Shown: piece after piece, positions 1 to 7,947 of the stretch
How positions within the stretch are numbered: position 1 is the stretch's first letter
Layout of the letters: each line of letters begins with the position of its first letter
NCBI RefSeq assembly: GCF_900091555.1
Contig: NZ_FMCX01000004.1
Location: 186,001-250,000 of the forward strand
Source: Micromonospora mirobrigensis
Lineage (GTDB): Bacteria; Actinomycetota; Actinomycetes; Mycobacteriales; Micromonosporaceae
DNA: 64,000 nucleotides
Direction: 5' to 3'
The notes under the pieces: model-generated
What the model saw: only the letters and a program-made list of their open reading frames with translations
What the model was told of the DNA's origin: nothing
Database searches by the model: none
Translations under genes and position numbers: made by a program

Positions 1-446
1 ACACCGGCCTGGCCGCGACCGTCGACTCCGGCATCGAGGGGCTGGCCGAGGCGCTCTACGAGCGGCTGCTGGCCCCCGAGGGCTGGGTGCCGTACCCGGA
101 CGTCGAGGCGGTGCTCAAGGGGCTGCGGCAGGCCGGGGTCAAGGTGGCGGTGGTGAGCAACGTCGGCTTCGACATCCGACCGTTGGTCGCCGCCTGGGGG
201 CTGGCCGACCTGGTCGACGCCTACGCCCTGTCGTACGAGGTGGGGCGCTGCAAGCCCGACCCGGGGATCTTCCTGCGCGCCTGCGGCATGCTCGGCGTCG
301 ACCCGGAGCGGACGCTGATGGTGGGTGACACGCCGGCCGACGCGGGCGCGGTGCGCGCCGGTTGCGCGGTGCTGGTCCTGCCCTGCGCCGACCCGGGACG
401 CAGCAACGGCCTCGGCGCGGTCCTCGACCTGGCCCTGCGCGACTGA
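1..446 (+). CDS. HAD-superfamily hydrolase, 5'-truncated by window edge
   Basis: The reading frame is open from base 3 to the stop at 444-446, so the gene begins upstream of the window. What is visible is the C-terminal part of a HAD-type phosphohydrolase: motif II around VVSNVG, motif III in KPDPGIF (the conserved lysine) and motif IV in MVGDTPADAG (the acidic GDxxxxD pair). The N-terminal nucleophile motif DxD lies outside the window. A GTG at 87 could be misread as a start, but coding sequence continues before it. The family mostly removes phosphate from small metabolites; the substrate cannot be told from the sequence. Confidence 0.85.
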   Translation, partial: TGLAATVDSGIEGLAEALYERLLAPEGWVPYPDVEAVLKGLRQAGVKVAVVSNVGFDIRPLVAAWGLADLVDAYALSYEVGRCKPDPGIFLRACGMLGVDPERTLMVGDTPADAGAVRAGCAVLVLPCADPGRSNGLGAVLDLALRD

Positions 447-447
447 T

Positions 448-514
448 CGTTAGCGTCGATAACGGTGAGGCGACTCTCGCGTTAACATGCGGCGCTAACG
501 CACCGACGTTATCG
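448..514. promoter_or_regulatory. Repeated CGTTA/TAACG half-sites upstream of tetR-type gene
   Basis: Five copies of the half-site CGTTA or its complement TAACG lie in 67 bases. They form an inverted pair at 448-452/460-464, a second at 479-484/496-501 (GCGTTA...TAACGC) and a further copy at 507-511. They sit directly in front of the TetR-family start at 523, so an autoregulatory operator is the natural reading. The same letters recur in the hairpin just after that gene (1244-1298). The operator role is inference. Confidence 0.45.
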
Positions 515-522
515 TCGCTGTC

Positions 523-1245
523 GTGAACGCGCTGGACACCTCACCCCGGGACCGGATCATGCGGGCCGCCGCCACGCTGCTCGCCGAGGGCGGTCGGGAC
601 GCGGTCTCCACCCGGGCCGTCAGCCGGGCCCCCACCATCTACCGGCAGTTCGGCGACATGCGGGGCCTGCTGGACGCGGCGGCGAGCTACGGCTTCGCCG
701 CGTACCTGCACGACCAGGCCGCCCGCGAGCCGGCCGGCGACCCGGTGGACGACCTGCGCGCCGGCTGGGACATGCAGGTCGAGTTCGGCGTCGCGAACCC
801 CGCCTTCCACGCGCTGATGTACGGCGATCCCCGCCCCGGTGTGCAGAGCACCGCCGCCCGGGTCGCCGCCGACATCCTGCGCCAACTGGTCACCCGGGTC
901 GCCGAGGCGGGCCGGCTGCGTACCGGGGTGGACCGGGCCGCCGCCATGATCCACGCGGCGGGCTGCGGCGTCACCCTCACCCTGATCCAGACCCCGGAGC
1001 CGGACCGCGAGCCGCAACTCTCCCCCACCACCCGGGACGCGGTGCTGGCGGCGGTCTGCACCGACAGCCCGCTGGCCCGCGCCCACCGCCCCCAACCGGC
1101 GGTACGCCACGCCGTCGCCCTGCGGACCGCCCTGCCGACGCTTCCCGCCGACCTAACCCCCGCCGAACGCGCCCTCCTCGACGAATGGCTGACCCGCCTC
1201 ACCGACCCCCACCCCCCGCCCCCGCCCTCAACCCCGCCCCGTTGA
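523..1245 (+). CDS. TetR-family transcriptional regulator with shortened HTH
   Basis: A 240-residue protein starting at GTG. Residues 8-60 match the TetR N-terminal DNA-binding domain: a first helix DRIMRAAATLLAEGG, then STRAVS, then APTIYRQFGDMRGLL. Family members usually carry about six more residues (an AAAGVQ-like stretch) between STRAVS and APTIYRQF, which is helix 2 and the turn. Their absence would shorten the helix-turn-helix. The rest resembles the TetR ligand/dimer domain, followed by a proline-rich tail (residues about 227-240). Upstream CGTTA/TAACG repeats suggest autoregulation. The shortened motif may mean lost DNA binding or an in-frame deletion; the reading frame itself is intact. 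Confidence 0.8.
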   Translation: MNALDTSPRDRIMRAAATLLAEGGRDAVSTRAVSRAPTIYRQFGDMRGLLDAAASYGFAAYLHDQAAREPAGDPVDDLRAGWDMQVEFGVANPAFHALMYGDPRPGVQSTAARVAADILRQLVTRVAEAGRLRTGVDRAAAMIHAAGCGVTLTLIQTPEPDREPQLSPTTRDAVLAAVCTDSPLARAHRPQPAVRHAVALRTALPTLPADLTPAERALLDEWLTRLTDPHPPPPPSTPPR

Positions 1246-1298
1246 TCATGAAGTTAGCGGCGTTAAAGGAGATCAACATCGACGCTAACTTCATGATC
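1244..1298. repeat. Perfect 16-bp inverted repeat with 23-nt loop after tetR gene
   Basis: Left arm GATCATGAAGTTAGCG at 1244-1259 is exactly complementary to CGCTAACTTCATGATC at 1283-1298. The left arm overlaps the TGA stop of the regulator gene. No T-run follows, so it is not a classical terminator. The arms and loop carry GTTAGCG and GCGTTAA, related to the half-sites in front of the gene. Similar ATGAAGTT...AACTTCAT palindromes are, to my recollection, scattered in Micromonospora genomes; this needs a genome search. It may act as a REP-like element or a transcript 3' end. Confidence 0.65.
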
Positions 1299-1314
1299 GA
1301 CGCCGTTGGCCCGG

Positions 1315-1347
1315 CGGGGGCGGGGGCGGGGGCGGGGGCGGGGTGGG
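1315..1347 (+). repeat. (CGGGGG)4 tandem G-tract
   Basis: The hexamer CGGGGG occurs four times in direct tandem (1315-1338), followed by CGGGG and TGGG. Six runs of at least three G on the plus strand meet the pattern for an intramolecular G-quadruplex. It lies about 70 bases upstream of the EamA exporter start, so it could fall in the 5' untranslated RNA. A function is not demonstrated. Confidence 0.6.
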
Positions 1348-1413
1348 CGATCTGCGGCACGGGTGGCCGGGGCGCAGTGTCCGGCGGGGGCCGGCGGGCC
1401 TAGCCTCGCAGGC

Positions 1414-2448
1414 GTGAACCCTGCCGCCCGCCCCGCGCAGACTCCCGCCCACGGCCCGGCCGGTCCCGGCGTGCCTGCTGCCGGCCCGGTCGGTACCGGC
1501 GCGGGCAGGGCAAACCCGCCGGGGAGCGGCGGGGGGCGGCCCGGGACCGGCCCGGTGACCGGGCGGGTCGGCGCGATCGGGCTGGTGCTCGGCGGGGCGC
1601 TGTCGGTGCAGTTCGGCTCGGCGGTCGCCGCGTCGATCTTTCCCCGCACCGGGGTCTCGGGCGCGGTGACGCTGCGGCTGACCCTCGGGGCGCTGGTGAT
1701 GCTGCTGGTCTGCCGGCCCCGGCTGCGCGGGCACGACCGCGCCGACTGGGTGGCGGTGGGGGCGTTCGGGCTGGCCCTGGCCGGCATGAACTCGATCTTC
1801 TACCACGCCATCGAGCGGATCCCGCTCGGCCCGGCGGTCACCCTGGAGGTGCTCGGCCCGCTCGCCCTGTCGGTGTTCACCGCCCGCCGGCTCGCCGCCT
1901 GGTGCTGGGCGGGCCTGGCCCTGGCCGGGGTGGCCCTGCTCGGCCAGGGCGGCTTCGAACGCCTCGACCCGGTGGGCGCGGGGCTGGCGCTGGGCGCCGG
2001 GGCGCTGTGGGCGGCGTACATCGTCTGCTCGGCGCGGGTCGGCGGACGGTTCCCCCGCGCCGACGGGCTGGCCCTCGCGCTCGCGGTGGCGGCGCTGGTC
2101 ACCCTGCCGATCGGGCTGCTGGACGCCGGCGGCCGGCTCTGGCACCCGGTCGTGCTCGGGCTCGGCGCCGGGTTGGCGCTGCTCGCCTCGGTCCTGCCGT
2201 ACACGCTGGAGCTGCTGGCGCTGCGCCGGCTGCCCACCGCCACCTTCGCCGTGCTGATGAGCCTGGGGCCGGCGATCGCCGCGCTGGCCGGCTGGCTGGT
2301 GCTCGGGCAGGCGCTGCACGTGCGCGAGATGGTCGCCATCGCGCTGGTGATCGCCGCGAGCATCGGGGCGGTCCGCGCCGGCGGGCCCGCGAAGGCGCCC
2401 GCGCCGTCGGTCAGCGCAGCAGCCGCACCGCCGCCGGCACCGCGCTGA
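1414..2448 (+). CDS. EamA/RhtA-type DMT-superfamily exporter
   Basis: A 344-residue integral membrane protein with about ten hydrophobic segments in two EamA repeats, resembling RhtA-like amino-acid and metabolite exporters. Telling stretches are GMNSIFYHAIERIPLGPAV in the first half and ASVLPYTLELLALRRLPT in the second, both typical of the RhtA subgroup. The GTG at 1414 is chosen because upstream codons belong to the G-rich leader; the resulting first 40 residues are Pro/Gly/Ala-rich and probably cytosolic. The 3' end overlaps the convergent lipid-kinase gene by 38 bases. Substrate unknown; RhtA itself exports threonine and homoserine. Confidence 0.8.
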   Translation: MNPAARPAQTPAHGPAGPGVPAAGPVGTGAGRANPPGSGGGRPGTGPVTGRVGAIGLVLGGALSVQFGSAVAASIFPRTGVSGAVTLRLTLGALVMLLVCRPRLRGHDRADWVAVGAFGLALAGMNSIFYHAIERIPLGPAVTLEVLGPLALSVFTARRLAAWCWAGLALAGVALLGQGGFERLDPVGAGLALGAGALWAAYIVCSARVGGRFPRADGLALALAVAALVTLPIGLLDAGGRLWHPVVLGLGAGLALLASVLPYTLELLALRRLPTATFAVLMSLGPAIAALAGWLVLGQALHVREMVAIALVIAASIGAVRAGGPAKAPAPSVSAAAAPPPAPR

Positions 2449-3337
2449 TCCGCACCGGCAGGTCCAGCGAGCGCTCGCCGTCGGCGTACGTGGTGATGCC
2501 CTCGGCGGCCACCTCGACGGTCCGGGCCCGGTAGCTGCGCACCAGCGGGTGGTCCACGTGGGTGCCCCGGTAGATCCGCGGCTTCACCCGGATCAGGGTG
2601 CGCCGGTCGAACTCCCCGCCCACCACCACGTCCAGCAGCCCGTCGGTCGGGTCGGCGGCCGGGCAGATCCGCATCCCGCCGCCGTAGCTGGCGCAGTTGC
2701 CCACCGCCACCAGCACCGCGTCGACCCGGTGCTCCTCGCCGTCGAGCCGCAGCACGTAACGGCGGGGGCGCAGCCGGGCCAGCTCCACCAGGATCGCCAG
2801 GTCGTAGCGGCGGGGTCCGCGCGGACGGCGCATCCGGTTGGCCCGCTCGTTAACGATCGCGTCGAAGCCGGCGGCGAGCACCGCGCCGTACCAGCGGTCA
2901 CCGCCGTCGGGGTTGGTCATCCGGGCCAGGTCGACCGGGCGACTGCGGCCCTCGCGCAACGCCGTGGCGATCACCTCGGCGGCGGCGAGCGGGTCGGCCG
3001 GAAAGCCGGTCTCGACGGCGAAGTCGTTGCCGGTGCCGGCCGGGACCGGCCCGAACGGCACCTCGGTGCCGGCCACCGCCTGCAACGCCCGGTGCACCGT
3101 GCCGTCCCCGCCGACCGCGACCAGGGCGCCGGCGCCACCGGTCACCGCCGCGTGGCAGGCCGCCTCCGCCTGCGCCGGGGTGGCCGCCGCGAGCAGCTCG
3201 ACGGGGCGCCCGGCGGCGGCCAGCCGGTCCAGTACGGCGGGCAGCAGGCCGGCGTGCCGTCCCCGACCGGCGGTGGGGTTGGCGAGCACGGCGACGGGGC
3301 CGGACGGAACATGATCGTGCGCGGTCACGGCGAGCAC
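2411..3337 (-). CDS. Diacylglycerol kinase-family lipid kinase (DagK/YegS type)
   Basis: A 308-residue protein with the DAGK catalytic domain: NPTAGRGR near residue 22, the nucleotide-binding GGDGT near residue 79 and PAGTGNDFA near residue 101, then the beta-rich C-terminal half ending in YADGERSLDLPVRI. Such enzymes phosphorylate diacylglycerol or related lipids at the membrane with ATP. The start is uncertain: GTG at 3337, or GTG three codons later. It converges on the EamA gene with a 38-base overlap. A second, more divergent member lies at 8839-9768. Confidence 0.85.
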   Translation of the reverse strand: MLAVTAHDHVPSGPVAVLANPTAGRGRHAGLLPAVLDRLAAAGRPVELLAAATPAQAEAACHAAVTGGAGALVAVGGDGTVHRALQAVAGTEVPFGPVPAGTGNDFAVETGFPADPLAAAEVIATALREGRSRPVDLARMTNPDGGDRWYGAVLAAGFDAIVNERANRMRRPRGPRRYDLAILVELARLRPRRYVLRLDGEEHRVDAVLVAVGNCASYGGGMRICPAADPTDGLLDVVVGGEFDRRTLIRVKPRIYRGTHVDHPLVRSYRARTVEVAAEGITTYADGERSLDLPVRISAVPAAVRLLR

Positions 3338-3377
3338 CGTACGGCACGGGCCAGGCCGGCCACCAGGGCCGACACGA

Positions 3378-3404
3378 ACGGCGCCCGGCCGGGCCGGGCG
3401 CCGT
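3378..3404 (-). terminator. GC-rich hairpin after FAS1 gene
   Basis: The 13-base arms at 3378-3390 and 3392-3404 are perfect inverted complements around one base, giving a very strong stem. It lies 16 bases after the stop codon of the minus-strand FAS1 gene and before the start of the lipid-kinase gene. No U-tract follows, as is common in high-GC actinomycetes. Confidence 0.6.
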
Positions 3405-3419
3405 CGTGGGAGCGTGCTG

Positions 3420-4070
3420 TCAGGGCAGGTCGATCGGGCGCAGCACCCGGTCGACCGCGTGGGCGATCTGCTTGTTGCCCTTGTTGATGTCGAAGACCAC
3501 CACCCGGGCGTTGCGGTCGCTGGTGTCGGCGTCGACCAGCCGCACCTGCCGGCCGAACCAGGTGTGCCGCACGTCGACCTCGACGGTGGTGCCGAGGGCG
3601 GTGGTCAGGTCGGCCCCGTCGGCCTTCAGCGCCGCCTTCCGGTCGATCGTGGCGCCCGGCACCACGTGGTAGAGCAGCACGTTCTCCACCGTGTCGATGC
3701 CGAGGCCGGCGACCGCGGTGAACGCCGCCTGCTCGCTGGGCAGCCGGTGGGCGCCGGTGAGGTCGCGGACCAGCTCCCGGAACGCGGCGTCGGTGGGCAC
3801 GAACGCGGTCAGCGCGACCGTCCCGTCGGTGAGCACCTTCACCGGCGAGTCGGGCTTGGCCTGGAGCACCGCGAGCACCGCCGCGGTGAGCACGTCGAAG
3901 TCCCGGGAGTTGTGGTCGAAACCCCCGGTGTCGCGGGTCAGCACCGCGGCCAGCGACCGGTTGCCGAGGTCCCGGCCGGAGGCCTGCGCCGGTACGGCGA
4001 CGGCGGTTGCGGCCACGGCGGTGGCCATCGCGCCCACGGCGAGCCGGGCGGCGAGTCGGGCGATCTTCAT
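3420..4070 (-). CDS. Secreted fasciclin (FAS1) domain protein
   Basis: A 216-residue protein with an N-terminal signal peptide: MKIARLAARL, then a hydrophobic Ala/Val-rich core, and AxA-type cleavage near PAQASG (about residue 31). Most of the rest is one FAS1 domain; TAFVPTDAAFREL (H1 motif) and VLLYHVVPGATID (H2 region) are diagnostic. FAS1 proteins are extracellular adhesion or matrix-type proteins, in mycobacteria represented by MPT70/MPT83. It is probably exported by Sec. A GTGACG-TCT-CGTCAC palindrome at 4102-4116 lies 32 bases upstream and could be a control site. A strong hairpin terminates it. Confidence 0.88.
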   Translation of the reverse strand: MKIARLAARLAVGAMATAVAATAVAVPAQASGRDLGNRSLAAVLTRDTGGFDHNSRDFDVLTAAVLAVLQAKPDSPVKVLTDGTVALTAFVPTDAAFRELVRDLTGAHRLPSEQAAFTAVAGLGIDTVENVLLYHVVPGATIDRKAALKADGADLTTALGTTVEVDVRHTWFGRQVRLVDADTSDRNARVVVFDINKGNKQIAHAVDRVLRPIDLP

Positions 4071-4183
4071 CGGTGAGCCTTTCGTCGAGGCGACCAGATC
4101 AGTGACGTCTCGTCACGACCCTTGCTTCGCCCGCGACGACCGGAACGGATGCACCCACCGAGGACGTTTTCCGCCCGGACGGC

Positions 4184-5227
4184 TCAGAAGGCGATCCGGA
4201 CCTTCAGCGCCGTCCGCTCGTCCATCGCCCGGTAGCCCTCGGGAACCTCGTCCAGGCCGACCACCCGGTCGAAGACCGGCGACGGGTCGATCGTGCCGTC
4301 GAGCACGTCGGCCAGCAGCTCCGGGATGTACGCCCGGGCCGGCGCGACCCCGCCGCCGACGGCCACGTTGCGGCCGAACATCTGGCCGATGTCGACCCCG
4401 GCGCTGCCGCCGTGCGGAACGCCGACGTAGCCGACCGCACCGCCGTCGCGGGCGATGGAGATCGCCGTACGCATCGACTGCTCGGTGCCCACGGCCTCGA
4501 TCACGGCGTGCGCGCCCTGGCCCTTGGTCAGCTCCCGCACCGCGGCGATCGCCGCCTCACCGCGCTCGGCGACCACGTCGGTGGCGCCGAAGGCGCGGGC
4601 GATGTCGGTGCGGGCGGTGTGCCGCCCCAGCGCGATGATCTGCTCGGCGCCGAGCCGCTTCGCGGCCAGCACCCCGCACAGCCCGACCGCACCGTCACCG
4701 ACGACCGCGACCGTGACCCCGGGGCGGACCCGGGCGGCCAGGGCGGCGTGGTGGCCGGTGGACATCACGTCGGACAGCGCCAGCATCGCGGCCAGCAGCC
4801 GCTCGTCGCCGGCCGCCTCGGCGGGCAGCCGCACCAGGGTGCCGTCGGCGTACGGGACGCGCACGGCCTCGCCCTGACCGCCGTCGGAGCCGGCGGAGCC
4901 CCAGAAGCCGCCGTGCGGGCAGGAGGTGTGCAGGCCCTCCCGGCAGAAGTCGCAGACCCCGTCGGACCAGACGAACGGCGCCACCACCAGGTCGCCGACC
5001 CGCACCGAGGTGACGTCGGCGCCGGTGGCCTCCACCACGCCGAGGAACTCGTGGCCGATCCGCTGGCCGGGCTCCCGCTTCGCGACGCCCCGGTACGCCC
5101 ACAGGTCGCTGCCGCAGATGCAGGCGCTGACCACGCGGACCACCGCGTCGGTGGGGTTGCGGACGGTCGCGTCGGGCACCTCCTCGACGCGGATGTCGTT
5201 CGGTCCGTGGATCACGGTTGCGCGCAT
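4184..5227 (-). CDS. Zinc-dependent alcohol dehydrogenase family protein
   Basis: A 347-residue medium-chain dehydrogenase. The catalytic zinc site is seen in CICGSD (Cys near 38) and GHEFLG (His-Glu near 59-60). The structural zinc lobe reads CDFCREGLHTSC, with the first of the usual four cysteines replaced by an aspartate three residues before CDFC, a pattern I associate with one subgroup of these enzymes. The Rossmann fold motif VVGDGAVGLCG is around residue 175. The family oxidises alcohols or reduces aldehydes with NAD(P); the substrate is not evident. It stands alone, minus strand, downstream of a divergent hypothetical membrane protein. Confidence 0.88.
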   Translation of the reverse strand: MRATVIHGPNDIRVEEVPDATVRNPTDAVVRVVSACICGSDLWAYRGVAKREPGQRIGHEFLGVVEATGADVTSVRVGDLVVAPFVWSDGVCDFCREGLHTSCPHGGFWGSAGSDGGQGEAVRVPYADGTLVRLPAEAAGDERLLAAMLALSDVMSTGHHAALAARVRPGVTVAVVGDGAVGLCGVLAAKRLGAEQIIALGRHTARTDIARAFGATDVVAERGEAAIAAVRELTKGQGAHAVIEAVGTEQSMRTAISIARDGGAVGYVGVPHGGSAGVDIGQMFGRNVAVGGGVAPARAYIPELLADVLDGTIDPSPVFDRVVGLDEVPEGYRAMDERTALKVRIAF

Positions 5228-5414
5228 GGGCCGTCCTCGGGATCGACAGTGATCGGTGGCGGGTCCGCGCCGCGGAGCGGGTGCCGCAGCGGCCCGCCCG
5301 ACGGTAGTCCGGCGACCGGCCGGGTGCCGCCCGCCGGCCGCCCGCCGTGTCCGGGCTCACCCCGGGGCCCGGAGCGGGGCAGCGCGTCCGGCGTCGCGGG
5401 CGGACAATCGACCG

Positions 5415-6206
5415 GTGGGTGGACGCTCCGGCGCAGGCGCGCTCAGGATTCTGCTGGTGCTCGCCGTGCTCGCCCTGGCGGTGATCCTCGGGGTGCAGCT
5501 GCTGGGGTGGTCGCTGCTCGGCCGCTGGTCGATGCCGGGCCGGGGCGGTCCGGACGCCGAGGCGCACGCCAGCGCCGTCGCCGACGCCGGCCGGACGGTC
5601 CAGCGGGTCCGGCAGGGCTTCAAGCTCGACCATCTCTACCGAGCCGACGAGTACGCGCACGCCGCCGGCCAGCAGCCCGGCGTCTCCGTGCTGTCGGTGC
5701 GCGGCGAGACGCACTGGGGAACCGGGGTGACGCTGGTGCTGCGGGTCGTCGGGCACGGCGTGGCGATCGGCGCCGACGGTTCGGTGATCCGCGACCGTGA
5801 CCTGCCGATCTGCTTTCGCGTGCAGCTGGGCCCGCAGGACGACGACCAGGACGACGACATCCCCTGCCCGGCCGGTGAGCCCTCGCCCGTCGTGCCCGAC
5901 CCGACGCTGGACGGGGTGGACGACCGGCTGCGGCGGGCCCTGGCCGGCACCGGTCCGGATCAGGCCGCCGTCCGGGCCGCGCTGGCCGGCCTGCGGCTGG
6001 ATCCCCGGGTACGCCAGGAGGTGACCGCCGCCGACGGCCGGGTCGGGGTGGCGTTGCGGGCCACCCGGTACGACTGCCTGGTGGCCCGGGTCACCGTCGA
6101 CGGGGCGCAGCTGTGGCGCCCGTCCCGGGTGCAGCTCGCCCCCGGCGAGCTGTCCTGCACGGCCGGCCTGGCGTTCGGCGCGCAGTTCGGCCGTTCGCCG
6201 CACTGA
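5415..6206 (+). CDS. Hypothetical membrane-anchored protein
   Basis: A 263-residue protein starting at GTG. One N-terminal hydrophobic segment (about residues 9-30, LRILLVLAVLALAVILGVQLLGW) suggests a signal anchor with the rest outside the membrane. The body has an acidic stretch QDDDQDDDIPCP near residue 140 and three cysteines beyond the anchor that could form disulfides. I recognise no domain. It sits alone between the alcohol dehydrogenase and kynureninase genes. An upstream in-frame ATG at 5256 would add an Arg/Pro/Ala-rich leader with no family support, so GTG 5415 is preferred. Confidence 0.7.
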   Translation: MGGRSGAGALRILLVLAVLALAVILGVQLLGWSLLGRWSMPGRGGPDAEAHASAVADAGRTVQRVRQGFKLDHLYRADEYAHAAGQQPGVSVLSVRGETHWGTGVTLVLRVVGHGVAIGADGSVIRDRDLPICFRVQLGPQDDDQDDDIPCPAGEPSPVVPDPTLDGVDDRLRRALAGTGPDQAAVRAALAGLRLDPRVRQEVTAADGRVGVALRATRYDCLVARVTVDGAQLWRPSRVQLAPGELSCTAGLAFGAQFGRSPH

Positions 6207-6318
6207 GCCGGTCCCGCCGGGTGGGCGCCGGTGGCGGTCCCCGGCCGGCCCGGTCGCGGCGCCGCCTAGGCTGGCTGCGGTCGCCCGCCGACGGCGACGG
6301 TCATGCCGAGGAGTGCAC

Positions 6319-7578
6319 GTGCCCGACGAGTTCCCCCGTTACCGGTGCAAGGAATGGGACGCCGAGGATCCCCTCGCCGACCTGCGGGACCGGTTCGTCA
6401 TCCCCGACGAGCAGCTCATCTACCTGGACGGCAACTCGCTGGGCCGGCTGCCCGCGGCCACCCCCGAGCACCTGGCCCGGCTGGTCCGCGACGGCTGGGG
6501 CGGGCAGCTCGTCCGCGGCTGGCCGACCTGGGTCGAGTGGGCCGGACGGATCGGCGACCGGATCGCCGCGCACGCCGTGGGCGCCCGACCGGGCGAGGTG
6601 GTGGTCTCCGACTCGACCTCGGTGAACCTCTACAAGCTCGCCGCGGCGGCGCTGGACGCGAACCCGGGCCGGCGGACCGTCCTGGTCGACGCCGAGGACT
6701 TCCCCACCGACCGGTACGTCCTCCAGGGGCTGGCCGAGGCGCGTGGGCTCACCCTGACGATGCTCCCCTCCGACCTCGACGAGGGGCTCGACCCGCGAAC
6801 CCTGCGGGACGCGCTGACCGAGGACGTCGCGCTGGTGGTGCTCTCCGCCGTGTCGTACCGGTGCGGTGCGCTGCTGGACATGGCGGCGGTGAACGCGGCG
6901 GCCCGCGAGGTCGGCGCGTACGTGCTGTGGGACCTGTCGCACGCGGTGGGGTCGGTGCCGGTCGAGCTGACCGCGAGCGGCGCGGACCTCGCGGTCGGCT
7001 GCACCTACAAGTACCTCAACGGCGGTCCGGGCGCGCCGGCCTTCCTCTACGTGCGCCGGGAGCTCCAGCAGCGGCTGCGCCAGCCGATCCAGGGCTGGTT
7101 CGGCCAGCGTGACCAGTTCACGATGGGCCCGCACTACGATCCGGTGCCGACGGTGGACCGGTTCCAGGTGGGCACCCCGCCGGTCCTCGGGATGGCGGCG
7201 CTGGACCCGGCGCTGGACGTGCTGGCCGAGGCCGGCATCGACCGGGTCCGGGCCAAGGGGGTACGCCTCGGCGAGCTGATCGTCGCGCTGGCCGACGCCT
7301 GGCTCACCCCGCACGGCTTCACGGTCGCCTCCCCGCGCGATGCGGCGCGGCGGGGCAGTCACGTCTCGCTGCACCACCCGGAGGCGCTGCGGATCTCCCG
7401 GGCGCTGGCCGGCGCGGGGGTGGTCGGTGACTACCGGGCCCCGGACCGGCTGCGGCTCGGGCCGGCGCCGCTCTACACCCGCTTCGTGGACGTGTGGGAC
7501 GCGATGGACCGGCTGCGCGACATCGTCGAGCGGCGCACGTACGAGCAGGTGCCGGGCGAGCCGTCCCGGGTGACCTGA
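6319..7578 (+). CDS. kynU: Kynureninase
   Basis: A 419-residue PLP enzyme that hydrolyses L-kynurenine to anthranilate and alanine in the kynurenine route of tryptophan breakdown. The PLP lysine is in CTYKYLNGGPG (Lys near residue 231), preceded by the cofactor-contacting DLSHAVG. LDGNSLGRLP near the N-terminus and FPTDRY near residue 128 are typical of the family. GTG at 6319 is chosen because GAGGAG sits six bases ahead; an in-frame GTG at 6313 overlaps that site. No kynA or kynB gene is adjacent, so it may supply anthranilate in a dispersed pathway. Confidence 0.92.
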   Translation: MPDEFPRYRCKEWDAEDPLADLRDRFVIPDEQLIYLDGNSLGRLPAATPEHLARLVRDGWGGQLVRGWPTWVEWAGRIGDRIAAHAVGARPGEVVVSDSTSVNLYKLAAAALDANPGRRTVLVDAEDFPTDRYVLQGLAEARGLTLTMLPSDLDEGLDPRTLRDALTEDVALVVLSAVSYRCGALLDMAAVNAAAREVGAYVLWDLSHAVGSVPVELTASGADLAVGCTYKYLNGGPGAPAFLYVRRELQQRLRQPIQGWFGQRDQFTMGPHYDPVPTVDRFQVGTPPVLGMAALDPALDVLAEAGIDRVRAKGVRLGELIVALADAWLTPHGFTVASPRDAARRGSHVSLHHPEALRISRALAGAGVVGDYRAPDRLRLGPAPLYTRFVDVWDAMDRLRDIVERRTYEQVPGEPSRVT

Positions 7579-7585
7579 GCTGCGG

Positions 7586-7888
7586 TCACTTCACCTTGCG
7601 GGTGGAGCGGACGACGATGTCGTCGTACTCCGGGTGGCGGGTCAGCCACTCGGCGATGAACGGGCAGATCGGCACGACCATCCGGTTGCGGGCCCGCGCG
7701 TCGTCCAGCACGGCGCGGGCCAGGGTGGACCCGACGCCCCTGCCCTCGAACTCCGGCTCCACCCTGGTGTGGGTGTAGGCGACGATCGCGCCGGTCAGCT
7801 GGTAGGTGACCACACCGGCGGTCGCCCCGGTCTCGTCGCGCGCCTCGAACCGCTCCCGCTCGGGCGCGTCTGTCACGGTGAACTGCAC
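7586..7888 (-). CDS. Small GNAT-like N-acetyltransferase (YidJ/Gcn5-related type)
   Basis: A 100-residue protein matching the short one-domain acetyltransferases: YTHTRVEPEFEGRGVGSTLARAVLDDAR holds the acetyl-CoA binding loop (EGRGVGS), and CPFIAEWLTRHPEYDDIV is the usual C-terminal strand. GTG at 7888 is preferred over TTG at 7900 because homologues begin near this point. It converges on kynU with a seven-base gap and is divergent from the BtuF-like gene. Substrate unknown. Confidence 0.85.
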   Translation of the reverse strand: MQFTVTDAPERERFEARDETGATAGVVTYQLTGAIVAYTHTRVEPEFEGRGVGSTLARAVLDDARARNRMVVPICPFIAEWLTRHPEYDDIVVRSTRKVK

Positions 7889-7947
7889 CCCGCCATCCAA
7901 CCACGCCTCGCCGGGGTCGCCCCGGCGGCGCCTGGCAGGATGGCCGG

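Noticed and set aside
1291..2319. Long minus-strand open frame (342 codons) opposite the EamA gene
   Set aside because: Composition is Gln/Arg/Gly/Pro-rich low complexity, the mirror of a GC-rich coding strand; the plus-strand frame has clear transmembrane repeats and family motifs.
4695..6203. Minus-strand open frame of 502 codons overlapping the 5' part of the alcohol dehydrogenase gene
   Set aside because: Low-complexity Arg/Gly/Pro sequence; the dehydrogenase frame carries the zinc and Rossmann motifs and the opposite strand holds the 5415-6206 gene.
7901..7947. Cobalamin riboswitch in front of the BtuF-like gene
   Set aside because: The divergent gap is only 59 bases and holds no B12-box-like sequence.
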